A stretch of DNA of 64,000 bases from Heliocidaris erythrogramma. Its lineage: Eukaryota > Echinodermata > Echinoidea > Camarodonta > Echinometridae. The notes below the pieces were generated by a model. The model was given only the letters and a program-made list of their open reading frames with translations, searched no databases and was not told where the DNA came from. Position 1 is the first letter of the stretch. The number at the start of each line of letters is the position of its first letter. The DNA is taken from NCBI GenBank assembly GCA_025617745.1, contig CM046856.1:42957049-43021048 (forward strand), in the 5' to 3' direction. The position numbers and the translations under genes were made by a program. Positions 11,457-23,760 of this stretch are shown here, in pieces.

Positions 11457-14400
11457 AGAGTGAGACAAGTCCTCCTCGGCTGCGGCTGGGACGAGACAGT
11501 TGTTTATCATGCACATGTGTACAACTCAAAATGAAACTGGAATTATAGTCTCATGCATAATTTTTTTGTTGGCTTCATATCTAATAAACACATTGTCTGT
11601 AGCTTTACGTTTCAAGTAGCAACGTTGAAATACCTCAGATCATTCAATCTCCATTTTTTTTCCTCTTTATTTACATACTTTCCTCAGTTAATTTCAAATT
11701 TATACACTAAACAATTGGAAAAAAAAATTTAAAAAGTAGAATTCTCTTGTGTTCGCTCAGAATGCTGGAAATTTGCAATCCTCAGAGTGAAAATATTTAG
11801 TACAGTGCAAACGATTGTCTCGCCCTTGAGCTCTCAAGTGTTGGAACAAGTTTTATCACATGCAAATTTGTTGAATTCCTTAAAAAAAAAAAAAGGACCA
11901 GATTATTTAGCTTGGGCAGAGGGTAGACCAAAAGGATCAGAGATGAAGATGATAGCGTTATACTATTTTAGAAAAAAATATGCTTGTGTATCCTCCCATG
12001 AAGCTCTACTGAAAAATGAAATGAGATGAATGTTGATTGCAAGGATTCTGATTTATAGAGGAGATAATGAACAGTGAGGTATTCTCTTCTAGGCGTTGTA
12101 ACATTGGACATGGAGGGGGTAATAATTTGACTATTCACATGTTACAGAATCAGTTGCGTATATCTGGCCTGAAAGACACCCATGAAACTGCTGAGCGGGT
12201 ATTGGGCTCCCTGAAGGTCATTCATACAAGAAAAAAAATGTACCCTCTGCCCCGTTGAGCTTCAGCAATGTTAGTCTAGTGTGAATGCTTGAATAGCTTT
12301 GAACAAGTTTGAAAAATGAGGAGGAGAAATGTTGAAAAACACATTAAAAAGCTTTTCTATGATAAATGTTATTATCTGGATTGAACCTAGTCGGTAGTTT
12401 AGGGACCTCAGTATGAATGTCCGTTGTAGTCATACACATGTAGTCATTGAAATTCAACTTTTGCTGTGGACTCTGTTGTGTTTTGAATAAATATTATATA
12501 TACATATATCCATAGATCTCAGAAAGTAGTAGAATAGTAAGAGAATTCTCAGTTAGATGATTGGTGGATGGACTAGCAGATATTGCATTTGTTCTGTAAT
12601 TTCTTCTGTGAAAATTGTATTTAGCATGTTACATATTTAGCATTAACAAAATTTATTGCATGAATTTCTTGTTACTTGTAAAAATGAAAATGTAATATGA
12701 AGTTTGTTTGAATATGACTTATAATTGTATGATATACATTATTTTACAAGCATTTAATACTTTGCTCTTTGTTAATTATTTTTTCCTTTTTGAGGGTTTT
12801 GTATTTTACTTTGCATTATATGTATGTATCTTGGTGTATCTAGCTATTGTATTTCTATTGTAAATTGGCTTGATAATTTAATGGCATTTTTAAAATAGTT
12901 TGACTAGGCAATTTGCCAAATAAGCAAAATAATAACCTTTGGTGTATATTACTCATAGCATGATAAAAACAAAGTTAAGCCACTCATTGTTGCCCTCTTG
13001 ACATTATCTTGGCACTGCTACACCTGACTTTCCCTACACCACAAAACCCAAAAGCTCTCCATAGTTCTGTCTTGGTGTAAACAAAGGGCTCTGCCTTTGG
13101 GTCCACATTAGAGGATCGGTGTTGGGTGTCTAGTTCGTTGTTTGGTGTAATGCCCCGATGAATGCTATTCTGTAGAACTATGATTGGGGGTAGAACACTG
13201 ATCTCTCGTCCGGTTGCACTAAGCGCTTGGTTTATCAACTATCTATCGCAAAGCCTCAAAGTCTCTATTTAGGACAGGCAGGCTCATGAAAAGTAAAGTG
13301 ATATGTAAATATAACATGATTGCATTGCAAAAGACATCCAAAACCTAATATTGAACATACTCCAGACAGAAGAATAGGGAATATTTGTGCTCTGTGCCCT
13401 ACTGAACCCTCTGAATCGTCTTCCAATGTGTGCCTTTTAATAGGCAAAGAAAATGAAAAGAAAAAGGAAAATATGACTGTACTGGGCAGGAAAATGATCC
13501 CTTTGAGAAAAAAAAGGCTTGAAAAGCTATATTGCCCTCTTTATAAGGGTCCATATATCTTGTAATTATTGTAAAATAGAAAGAGTACATATTGTAAAGA
13601 TTTTGCTTTTCTCTCACTTTGGAAACTATCCATTATCATAGGAAATGTATCATGGCAACCTCATTTGAGTTCCTAATCGGGATGAATTTTCTTACAACTT
13701 CATTGTACAAATTTCAGAGTGGCAGGAAGTAGTTCAAACTTATTTTAAAGTCGTGTCATTGACTTGTAGTCAAAAGAATAACAAATCTTAGAGCAGTGGA
13801 TTTCTGTACATATGTTTAGATGTGGATTGGAAGGTGGGCAGCAGGTATGCAACATTGACTCCAGTCAATGTGGATTGATATCTCTACGAAAGAGTAAGAA
13901 ATTCAAAAGCTTCTGTTACTGTAAAAAAGCAAATATCGGAGCGTAATGGGACTCATCAAACTATAAAATGTTTCATTCCTACCTTGTAGTTTAAAACACA
14001 TCAACTATCTCAACCATTCAATATGCCTAGCAGTTTGAATTGTAAATAGATCACAAACTTATGCAGGACTACCACTCTATAGACGTCAGATGATGGGAAC
14101 ATTGTGCATTGTGGGAGGCAGTCACACGTGTGGCTCGGTACATGTAAATATACATCAGCCCATATGTTTCTGTAAAATGTGTACAGCGTTTGGATAAGTT
14201 ACTGACCTCGTCTGCCAGATCGGCTCTGACAGCTAGGTGTACAGCAAAGATTGACTCTACCATGACCCAGAATTAACCTACCGAAACAGCATACAACTTG
14301 TATAAAAATGTATATCAGAGACAGACACATCATTATGGAACTAACAGAAGAAGCAATTATTTGTACAGATTCTGTGTAGCTTGTAAATTCTCCTTTTATT

Positions 14401-17126
14401 GTTATATTTTTTTTTACTCTGTAATTCTTGTAAGCTTTGTATAGGAACACAGTAAAGGTATCCTCCCAGATATGTTGCAATCACATGCTTACCATGAAAT
14501 GGTTACTGAGCATTTACCCCAGTGTGATATGAGCAATTGAAGCCTAATTGAAAGGAGATAGGGTGTGTATCAAGTCAGAAGTTGGAAGCAGGAAATGCCT
14601 CTTGATGATATCCTGTGTTTGGGCTGTTGAATGAAGGCTGGTTCCTCCGGCCGTCAGGTTCAAAACTAGACCCTAAGATGCGGGGAGGCTACCTCGTGCT
14701 CGCGAAAAGAGTCGAGAAAATGGAACTGGAATGCTATTTTAACACAGGTATCAGAACACATAGTGATGAACTTGTTTTACTTTCTTTTTATTACCATTCT
14801 TTGAAACATTTCCTTCATATGTTTGATAGAATTCTTACTGGCTAATTTGTCCTTGCCAAGTTCTTCAAATTTTAAATATTTTATGGTGCTTTTAAAACAC
14901 TCCTTTACAGTTGTTTTAATCCTCCCTAAAGAAAAATACAGATACAAAGAGAAAATGCAAACATGATATATGAAAGCATTGGTGTAAAAATGGTAAATAG
15001 TTTATAGACTTTTGTAAATTACAGAGAAAACTTGCACATAATTTCCACTAAATATTGGACTTTTGTGACATAATGTAAAAAAAGACGACTTGTAAAAGCT
15101 TTGTTACACAATATTTTTATTGTAAAGAAACAAGAAAATGTGATTTCTTCATTTGAGAAACACTGGCTGCTTTGTGCATAGTATTCTAATGGAAAATACT
15201 GTTATTGGCCCGATTTTGAAGGGTATGTGTATTTGCTTATTTAGAGACCAAAATTATGAGGTAAATAAGTACCATATTACATATGTATGACCATGTAGAT
15301 CAATACCCTAAGGTCAATGTGTAAATAAGACTTTATAATTTCCAAATGACAAAGTATAGTTTTCATTTGTATAATTCTTTTGTAATTTAATGTAAAGGCA
15401 TACTCTCCCAATTCACGATTCCCTGACATTAACATTGTAAAAAGACAAGACTTTATTTGACTCACTTGAAATACATGTAGAGAATGTATAGAAAATTTGG
15501 TTCAGAATGAAAACGGGACTGATCCATTTGTACATAGATTATTACGCAACTGATGAAAATAAAAGACAGTTTGTGAAGATCAGGAACATTTAAAAAAATT
15601 TTCCCCGAGTTGGAATGTTTCCTGGAATCGTTCACGATATCGAATTATTTTGTAAGAAAAATACAACAAAAAGCAGCTTTGCATTGTAATTATTTTCTTC
15701 CTGAGTGCAAGTCTTCAGCCATAAGCCAAGAAAAAAAGGGAATCTAACATGATCTGTACGTCTCATGTAATATGAAACTGAATTTGTGCTTATGGAGCAT
15801 GTAAATTATGTAAAAATTGCATTAGCCCATGATACTTTTTGAATTCTTGTGATTCATTCTCCTCGGTGATTGCAATTATGTAAGAAAGGGTTTGTGCAGA
15901 TCTTGCTGTCATACACCAGCCACCTTTCAGTGTGGCCTCTTTGTATAAATTCTCATAATTTGAGCGATTGTTCTGATAGCAATTTATGATCTATGATGCT
16001 CTATGACGAGGAATTAACTGCAATTTTTTCAGATCATTTTATACTGCACGCAATTTTATATTGGATAATTTGTTTCAATTAGCCGTGTAACCCGTGCCTC
16101 CATAATGTGTATAATAGGACAGTGTAAAGGCCAAATGTGATGTATTTTGTCAATTTTAATTTATTTCAAAAGGATAATGAATTGGTTTATTTCAGTTTTA
16201 GAATTGTGAACAGATATGTCAATATAGTAGCATTTTTTGGTGTGATCATGTATTATGTATTTATCCTGATATGGATTTGTAATTTTGATGTAGATTTTGT
16301 CCAAAGGAAAGAAACTAGCACAGAAAAATGCTCCCTATTATGACGAAAAAGTGTACATTTGTACAGTAGCAAGTGTAAATTTCAGAGAACACTTATTTGT
16401 TTTATTTCTGTACAAATGTTTATGTTTTACATCCCTCCTCTTGTACACAAATTTGTGAAATAGAAATTGGCCCTCTATATATGTTGTACTTTTCTGAATG
16501 ATATTTGTGTAACGGTCCGAAGTCTAGTGTATTCATCCATTTGTAAAGTAGATGTGTCAAAAGGATTTGTGCATAATTTTTTTTTCCAGTAGACAGCTTT
16601 TTGAGGTTGTGTGTCGCTATTGATGGAAGCAAACAGAACTGTGCAAAAAATGAATTTTAGGTGACTAATTTTTAAAAACTGGCTTTCCTGAGATGTACAT
16701 GTATTTCATGTTGGTAGTTGACTGATGCTTGTGAAATGACTACATGTACCATGTGATATTGACTTCTTATTCCTATTTTCTTTCTTTTTTTGACAAATGA
16801 AAGAAAAACAGAACTTGTTTGAAATAGCCAAAGCGATTAATTGGATTGGTCAAAAAGAATACTCCAGAAGTGATTTTTTGTGTTTACCAAGAAGGTTGAC
16901 TTGCCAAAAATATAACAAGCTATAAATTCTGTTACATCTTCTGACGGAATTGCAGCATACATAAAGGGAAATGTCTCCTAGTTTTGATATGTTTTTAGTG
17001 ATAGCTACCTGATTTCAACAACCAAGAGCTTGATTTTAAATGATTTTTGTTTCCTTTCATCAATTGCTTGTTTATATTCATAGAGTGTGCATGTCAAACT
17101 GTATAAAATACCTGCATGAAAATAAA
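11457..17126 (+). other. Probable long 3' UTR of Pumilio with several poly(A) signals
   Basis: No coding exon is recognisable here. AATAAA hexamers occur at 11583, 12486, 15558 and 17121, so alternative polyadenylation is possible. The stretch is AT-rich, lacks obvious transposon proteins and is strewn with TGTAAA words, especially 13300-16550. Long 3' UTRs are usual for Pumilio genes. The exact end is inference; another AATAAA lies at 17472. Confidence 0.55.
13304..15536 (+). promoter_or_regulatory. Cluster of six exact Pumilio response elements (UGUAHAUA)
   Basis: Exact matches on the transcribed strand: TGTAAATA at 13304-13311, 14041-14048, 14143-14150 and 15320-15327; TGTACATA at 13805-13812 and 15529-15536. 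The Puf repeats encoded just upstream have the residues that read this motif, so the mRNA is a candidate target of its own product. Confidence 0.55.
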
Positions 17127-17893
17127 CTTTGTCCCAGTTCTTGTTTTAAGTCTTTTTTTATGTGAATGATGTCTCTTTTTCTCAGACCTTTTATTATTCT
17201 TCTACTGCATATTTTGTTATTTTTGGTGCAGCCTGCCTCTTGAATGGTGATTGTAAAAATTTTGTTTGTGCATAGTATGTCAATTGTTCATTTTCATTTT
17301 CTTAATGACTAAATTGGTGATTGGGTATGTGATTAGCAGTATTATTAAGCCACGCCTACCCGTAGATAGCCACATAGTTTTTAGTGTATCTTATACAAGC
17401 TGTACACTATGTAAAGCGAGGAACATACTCATTTTTTTTTCTTTCTCTTTGTACAAGTGTAAGAAAAGTCTAATAAAAGAGTGTGTTAAGAAATCATCTG
17501 AATATTTCTTGGTAACTGTTCATTTCTTGTTTTGTTTGTGACAAGGCAGAGGCCTGCTGGTACTATTGCATGGACTTTAAACTTCTGTTTGAAAGAAAAA
17601 AAAATGTGCGAGTGCAAAAGCTATTTTGAAAAAGATGTTTACATTCTATGTGTTGGTACCAGTATACATTTTTTTTTTTTTTTTTTTGTGAATAGAAAAA
17701 TGTTTGTTTGAGAGGAGTGGGGTGTGTGTGCATGTGTGACTACTGAGTATTTACATCAAATAATCCGGGCAAGTAATATACCCAGATATAGTAATAAGCC
17801 TATAATTAGGCATTTACGAACAACAAATATATATATATATATATTTAAAACAAAATAAACAAAATATGAAAGTTCTGCGTCGGTGTGTAAACA
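17127..17893. other. Intergenic AT-rich sequence
   Basis: Contains a T run at 17669-17687 and a TA repeat near 17828-17845. A further AATAAA at 17472 could be an alternative Pumilio polyadenylation signal. No gene seen. Confidence 0.45.
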
Positions 17894-18373
17894 ATAGATA
17901 TCGAAGAAAGAGTAAATACTCTGGGGTCAAATAAAAACGCCGCAAGAGCCAAAAATTTGGACTGACGTTTCGGTCAAAGACCTTTATCAAAGTAAGACTG
18001 AAAATAAACGATCTGATGCAAAAAAAATTAAGAAGACGCATAAGTTGCCAAGATACAAATAATAAAAATACTAAAAGTAAGCTCGACGCATGATGTAAGC
18101 GCTAGGTAGTGACGCCACAAAGGAAGGATTAGTTGGTGCGTAATTTTATAACAATAAGATGCAAAAATTTAAAAAGACGCATGAGTAGCCAGATACAAGT
18201 AGAACAAAAATGAAAAGCGCAATTCAAAAATACATATATATATTTTTGCATCAGATTGTTTATTTTCAGTCTTACTTTGATAAAGGTCTTTGACCGAAAC
18301 GTCAGTCCAATTTTTGGGCTCTTGCGGTGTTTTTATTTGACTCCTGAGTATTTACTCTTTCTTCGATATCTAT
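17894..18373. mobile_element. Foldback element with Penelope/hammerhead-like motif in both arms
   Basis: Inverted arms of about 130 bp, 17894-18027 and 18243-18373, begin and end with ATAGATATCGAAG. Each arm carries TTGATAAAGGTC-TTT-GACCGAAACGTC (17964-17991 minus strand, 18276-18303 plus strand). A GGTC/GACC stem followed by GAAACGTC is the layout of hammerhead ribozymes in Penelope-like retroelements; here core bases corresponding to C3 and G8 are changed. The interior has two direct copies (about 18015-18080 and 18160-18222) sharing AAGACGCAT and GCCAAGATACAA-like words. Family assignment is inference. Confidence 0.6.
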
Positions 18374-18487
18374 AAAACAAAATAAACAAACATGCAAACC
18401 AAATCCATAGAAACAACTGAACTGTCCCGGAAAACTGTGTAAAGAGTTATCACTATCTGATAATGAAAATGACAATTCCTGTCCCTG

Positions 18488-18522
<35 letters not shown>
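18488..18522. repeat. (CT)n microsatellite
   Basis: Uninterrupted CT dinucleotides of about 34 bp. Confidence 0.95.
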
Positions 18523-18526
<4 letters not shown>

Positions 18527-18581
18527 TTATGTCATATTTGAAAGAGGCCCTACTTCTTCTCCTCCTTTCTTGCTGAATTTT

Positions 18582-18804
18582 CTTCCTCAGTTTCCGGAGT
18601 CATTAAATGCGACAGTAAGGCAAGAGAATGGTGCAAACATCGAATATAATTATTATAGACGGAGATTTGTATCAAATGAATCAAATCAAATACAAATATT
18701 TAATCCGTATGATCTGACAAAAGCTGCGCTGAAACTAGAAGAAATCACCTCTGAGGAGGCTCATATCCTAAGCGTGTTTGAAGCCCCCCCCCCCCCCCCC
18801 CCCT
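18582..18804 (+). pseudogene. Orphan coding-like fragment ending in poly-C
   Basis: An open frame follows the acceptor-like TCTTCCTCAG. It encodes about 66 residues with non-repetitive composition (LNATVRQENGANIEYNYYRR, then NPYDLTKAALKLEE) before running into a C tract at 18785-18803 and a stop. I do not recognise the family. It may be an exon relic or a fragment of a mobile element; no donor or partner exon was found. Confidence 0.25.
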
Positions 18805-20220
18805 AAAAAGAACGATAGGGGAAAAAGGTCCATTACACAATAAGTTAATGAAATATATTTGAAAGGAACTTGCCTTTTGTTCTTTTGAAAATATAAATCA
18901 CTTATAAATGCCATGGCCATAGAGATCCTCCCATTTGATTATGACGTGCGATATTTCTTCATAGGTAACTGAACTACATGTACTCTAAAAATCTTCTTAA
19001 TCAATTTTCATAGTGGAACAATATACTTTCCTGATAATTTATAGGGAAACAATCATTTACATGGCCTTCGGTGTAATGGTAATGTAAAAAGTAATGTCTG
19101 TTCCATTAAAATGAAGAAATTATATATTTTTAATATTTTGTAGAGAAGTACATGTAGTGACTTTTATGACTGACTTATCAATTGTGGTTTTCCATAATTA
19201 TCGTAGATCTCAATGGTCAAACATGTCAAAAGTTTAATTATTCTCTTTGAACGGCACAACAGTTTTTTTTCCATTATAACACATTCAGCGCGAGAGAGAG
19301 AGAGAGAGGGGGTGGGGAGGGGATGTGGGGGTGTCCCTCCCCCCCCCCCCCCACACACACATTCAAAATTGCTGTAGGCAAATGCGCCACCTCTGTTGGC
19401 AAAAACAAAAGGAGGGGGGCGGAGGGAGAGGGAAGATGAACTTGAGAAAAGGAAAAGGAGAAAGGAGAAAAGGTAAGGGAAAAAAGGAAATGGAATGGCA
19501 AGGAAAGAAACAGAAGGAAATTTTGCCATTTTTTTTTGCTCGATCGCTTCGCTCGCTCTTGCAAACAGTCTGGAAAGTAATTATTCGGGCAAAAGGCGCC
19601 CCCATCGGCAATGGGCTGCAGCCACCCCCCACCCTCCCCCCCCCCCCCCGAGGATTTTCAAAGTTCCGATATTTGGGCAACCACCAAATTGAGGTGCCAG
19701 AATATCCACATATTTGGGTAGCGAGGTTCCCAGAAAAAAAATTGCGTAACCTTTGTACATTCTAATTCGAGAAGTAAAAAAAAAACACAAAAATGTGCTC
19801 GCTTGCTTCACTAACCTTTACAAAGTGAAATGTTGATATTCAGGCAAAAGGCGTCAGCCCTTCTCCCCTTTGTGAATCTAAGCCCGTATGATCAAGATCT
19901 CTACATCTGCACCATTTGGGTGCAAATTTGGGTGTCACACCCCCCCCCCCCCCCCCCCATTCCAAATGGTCTAGCGACGCCTCTGATTAAAATCATATTT
20001 TCTACTTCTAAACTTGAAGGGAGGATGGGGAGGGAAGCGGAGCGGGGGGGGGGGGGGACGTATAAATGTAGCATGAAAGCATAATATACATGTAAATATT
20101 TTGAAAGGGAACGCATTACTATATCTCTTGTCATGACCGGATTCAAGGAGATATAATGGCAGTAAGCTAGGAAGGAAAAACACAAATTGCAGGGGGGAAA
20201 AATCGCCTTACAGCGATTTC
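18805..20220. other. Intergenic low-complexity region
   Basis: Contains poly-C runs (near 19340, 19637, 19940), a poly-G run near 20045, a GA-rich stretch 19290-19315 and a purine-rich block 19410-19520. Open frames here are Pro- or Gly-rich products of those runs. No gene seen. Confidence 0.5.
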
Positions 20221-21340
20221 TTTTTTTTTTTTTAAGAATTTTTTATTACTTCCATTTTCACAATAATCAAGGTAAAATACACAAACAAATATATTCACAT
20301 GCCAGTATCATTGTGCCAACTTACATAACAATAAGTAAATTAATAAATAACAATAAGTAACCATAATATTTTACATGCATGTATTAAGTAAATTATGTAA
20401 AATCTGGAAGTCTTTATTGTGATAAAAAAGGGGGAAAATATAAAAATGAAGATTAAATAGAAAAGGAAGAAATTGAGAAGAAGAAGAAGGAAAAAAATGG
20501 AAAAAGCCCCCCCCCCCCCCCCCCCCCCCCCCCGTTGTGTCCGTTGTTTCGCCTCAGATTACAGTTCAGAATTTTCTTCATGAATTTGATGTTATTAAGC
20601 ACACTTAGCTCCCCATGTCCATCCCTTCGCCCCGGAAATCAAAATTTGCCCATTTTCTAAGGTGTAATTAGAGAGAGGGTACTGTATGTGTTATCTTTGT
20701 TATATTTCAAACCAGACACATTCTTGAATTTTTCAATCAAAACCTCCAATCTTTTCAACGATTCCATGTTTCCAATAAAAAGTGTTATATCATCTGCGTA
20801 CAATATTAGTTTTACCTCAGTTGAACCACATCGAATACCTAAAACATGATTCTCATTTCGTATCATAATATGTGAAAGAACCTCGATACATAGAATAAAC
20901 AGATACGGTGATACTGGGTCACCTTGTCTTACTCCCCTTTATATTCTAAAATAACCTGTTGAATTTCCCCATTTAAAACACAACTAAAACATTATTATAC
21001 ATTACTTTGACCCATTTGCGAAATAACTGTCCAAATCCAAACTCTTTTGGCACTTTTTGTAAAAACATATTTGAAACCGAGTCGAATGCTTTCTCGAAAT
21101 CCACTGCTACTAAATATCCGGGTATGTTGTTATGCGTCGTAAAGAAATAACATATCATCAATCAACCTGATTGCTTCACCGATATTCCTATTTTGCATGT
21201 AACCAACTTGATCCGGTAAAATTACCTCTTCTAAAACTTCCTTAATTCTAATTGACAAAATTTTCGAAAGAATTATATAATCTAAATTTAACAAGGATAT
21301 TGGTCTATAATTTTTAATTATTAAGGGATCCTTCCCTATA
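20221..21340 (-). mobile_element. Tx1/L1-like LINE, 5'-truncated copy
   Basis: Reading the minus strand, fragments in several frames give KNYRPISLLN, QVGYMQNRNI, VAVDFEKAFDSVS and LYADDITLF. These are reverse transcriptase motifs in the correct order. A 3' UTR follows and ends in an A tail (T run 20221-20233 on the plus strand). The 3' UTR matches that of the + copy ending near 32519. A 27-base C run (20507-20533) interrupts the 3' UTR. Frameshifts and stops make it inactive. Confidence 0.88.
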
Positions 21341-21429
21341 AATCGATATTATAGCGTAATCCGATCGATAACAATTTTTGGGGTCAGTCATGTTTTATCC
21401 CTTCTTCTGATTAATTCTTACAACATGTA

Positions 21430-21655
21430 AAGGAAAAAGACCATTGATCTAACATTGTATATGCAGGAAGTCATTTGTTTTGTTAACTGTGGAATGTATT
21501 TGAATTACAGGCTGTATATGGAGGCAGAAAGGGTCAGTTTTGAATTGCAGGGATGAGTAGGAGAGTACATGAAGAAGACCATTGAACTGCGGTAGTTGTT
21601 GCAGGGAGTCATATATGTTTTATTAACTGTGGAATGTATTTGAATTACAGGCTGG
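21430..21655. repeat. Two-copy direct repeat, period about 140 bp
   Basis: AAGACCATTGA...GCAGG and TTAACTGTGGAATGTATTTG followed by AATTACAGGCTG occur twice. The second copy abuts the LINE fragment at 21656. Confidence 0.8.
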
Positions 21656-22008
21656 TTTTTTGTTGGCTATAGACTTCGAAAAAGCCTTTGACTCGGTTTC
21701 ACATCAATTTCTTCAAAAAGTTCTGTCGTCATTTGGTTTTGGTCCATCTTTTCAAAAGTGGGTTAAAGTTTTATACACGAACACTTTAAGTTGTGTATTA
21801 AATGAAGGAGGGTCCACTGGTTATTTCAGAATAGAAAGGGGAGTAAGGCAGGGAGATCCTCTTTCTCCGTACTTTTTTTATCTTATGTATTGAAGTAATG
21901 GCACACAAGTTACGAACAGATATTGGTGGAAGGAATTAATTTTGGAGATAAGGAAACTAAACTAGTACTTTATGCGGATGATATGACAATTTTGCTCGCA
22001 ATGAAAAT
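21656..22008 (+). mobile_element. Tx1/L1-like LINE reverse transcriptase, 5' piece of interrupted copy
   Basis: Encodes LAIDFEKAFDSVSHQFL, GFGPSFQKWVKVLY, RGVRQGDPLSP and, after frameshifts, LYADDMTILL. These are fingers/palm motifs of L1/Tx1-type reverse transcriptase. The homology stops just after YADD near 22005 and resumes at 27467, so the copy is split by an insertion. Confidence 0.85.
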
Positions 22009-22239
22009 TGCATGGGTTAAATGTAAAAAATAAAGGGGGACCTGACTTATCCGACTTTGCTTGTCTTTGGTTAGGCCCTGATTATCTTACCTTGGTTAAT
22101 CATTGGTGCGTGCATGCATGTTTCTGAGAAAACTTCCACTTCTTACGTAATTGCTGTTTGCTTGTTTCTTTATTTGAATTTTCATTATGTCTACAATCCC
22201 ATGACATGCACTGGGGCAATTTTTCTAATATAAACATTT

Positions 22240-23760
22240 TGGGACGGCTGTTATTGTCATCGCCCTGCCTTCGTCGGGCGTGGTCAATAACTTCTCATTT
22301 TTGTCTTCCTGCATGTTTTGAGTAATTGCACCTGAATACGCCTGACAAATACTGGCTGGTATGGGCATCGCTCGACTTACGTTGGGCTACGCTCCTATTT
22401 CCAGTGTTTGATGCGATATGATGCATTTTTATGAAGTGCCCCATTATATTTTTTCAAACTTTTCCGCCTGTTCTCTAACAGAAAAATTTCGGTCGCAATT
22501 CGTGTTGCATGCTTTCACCATATTTGTTATACTAAAATCAGCAATTCACGTTATTTGTTTTGTTTGGTCCCCTTTTATACCCGAATTTCAAACATTACGA
22601 CTATTACCGATTTGATCACTGGCTTTTTTGCTTTAAATGTGAACAAACTGTTACAGGCTATAGTATGGGCGTCGCCCGGATTTGTTTGCACGGGCCATGC
22701 TCTTATTATCCAGTGTTTAGATACTTGTATGCATGCATGTATTGGGAAGTGTTGATACTTGTTACGTTCTTTTCCTTCACACTTTCAACATCTAAATCAC
22801 TTAGAACATTATTATCCTGTTTAGTCGCCTTAATTTTTCATGACACAAATGACAACAATGGCATATTTATTCGAATTGGTTTGCCTGCATGGTTTCCCCT
22901 TTTCATACTTGAATTTTACAATAACTTCTTAGCATGCATCAGAGTGTCATTATTTAAATGTGAATACAATAGTTTGGGCATCACTCGACTTTATCGGGTG
23001 ATGCAAGTTCTATATCCAATTAATGTTAGCGACTTGTTGCATGATTTGAAAAATGTTATACCTGTCATGCATGCTTTTAATCTTTAACAATCACATCTGT
23101 ACTATGCGACATGTTTGTTTTGCTTGCATGCCTTTATCTTTTAATATGCCTAATAACATTTATGAATTTTTATTGTTTGCCTCTCCTTTTCACAATTATG
23201 GGCATTCATTGTCTGGTTAGTTTGCATGCCTACGTCTTGTTATTCCTGGCTTGATCTCCCCATTACATACAATGTTTCAACATGTCCATTCTCTAAAACC
23301 ATGCTTCGGTGAACCGGTGAATACAGTCCAATAGGGGTGTCGGTTGACTTGCTCGGGCAACGCTCCTTTTATTTCTATTATTGATGCATAATCTGCTTGA
23401 AGTGTTTCTCCTTGTTCGTAATCGTCTCGCATACTTTCAACATTGATAAACTATTGTTGAATTGTATGAATGACCTCGCTTTATCAGGTAACATACAGTG
23501 GCGCTGGAGCGTTCTGGCCGGACAGAGTTTTGGGGTGTCCGAGCTATCTGTGCATTAACAATGGTTCGACCCCCAAACCTTTGTCTGCGCGGGGCGTTCC
23601 GGCACCGCTGGTAACATATAAGTCTCACTAATGATGCAACGATCATTTGTATTCCTCACATTTTGTCTCCTCTGACCCAAAAATGCCTTGAGATTATTTA
23701 ACTATTCTATGAACTGGCTGGTATGGACATCGCTCAACTCTGGTCGAACATACCCCACTT
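22240..23760 (+). repeat. Degenerate 5' monomers of the CR1/Jockey-like element
   Basis: Modules starting with variants of TATGGGCATCGCTCGACTT and GGGCTACGCTCC occur near 22240, 22350, 22655, 22970, 23330 and 23710. CACACTTTCAACAT-like words follow several of them. Spacing is mostly 300-385 bp. Confidence 0.6.

Noticed and set aside
19164-20185. Several 60-146 aa frames on both strands
   Set aside because: All depend on poly-C/poly-G and GA-rich runs. No conserved motif.
22418-23087. 175-aa frame that could be ORF1 of the CR1/Jockey-like element
   Set aside because: It overlaps the repeated 5' modules, has no coiled coil, zinc finger or PHD-like motif and shows no coding bias.
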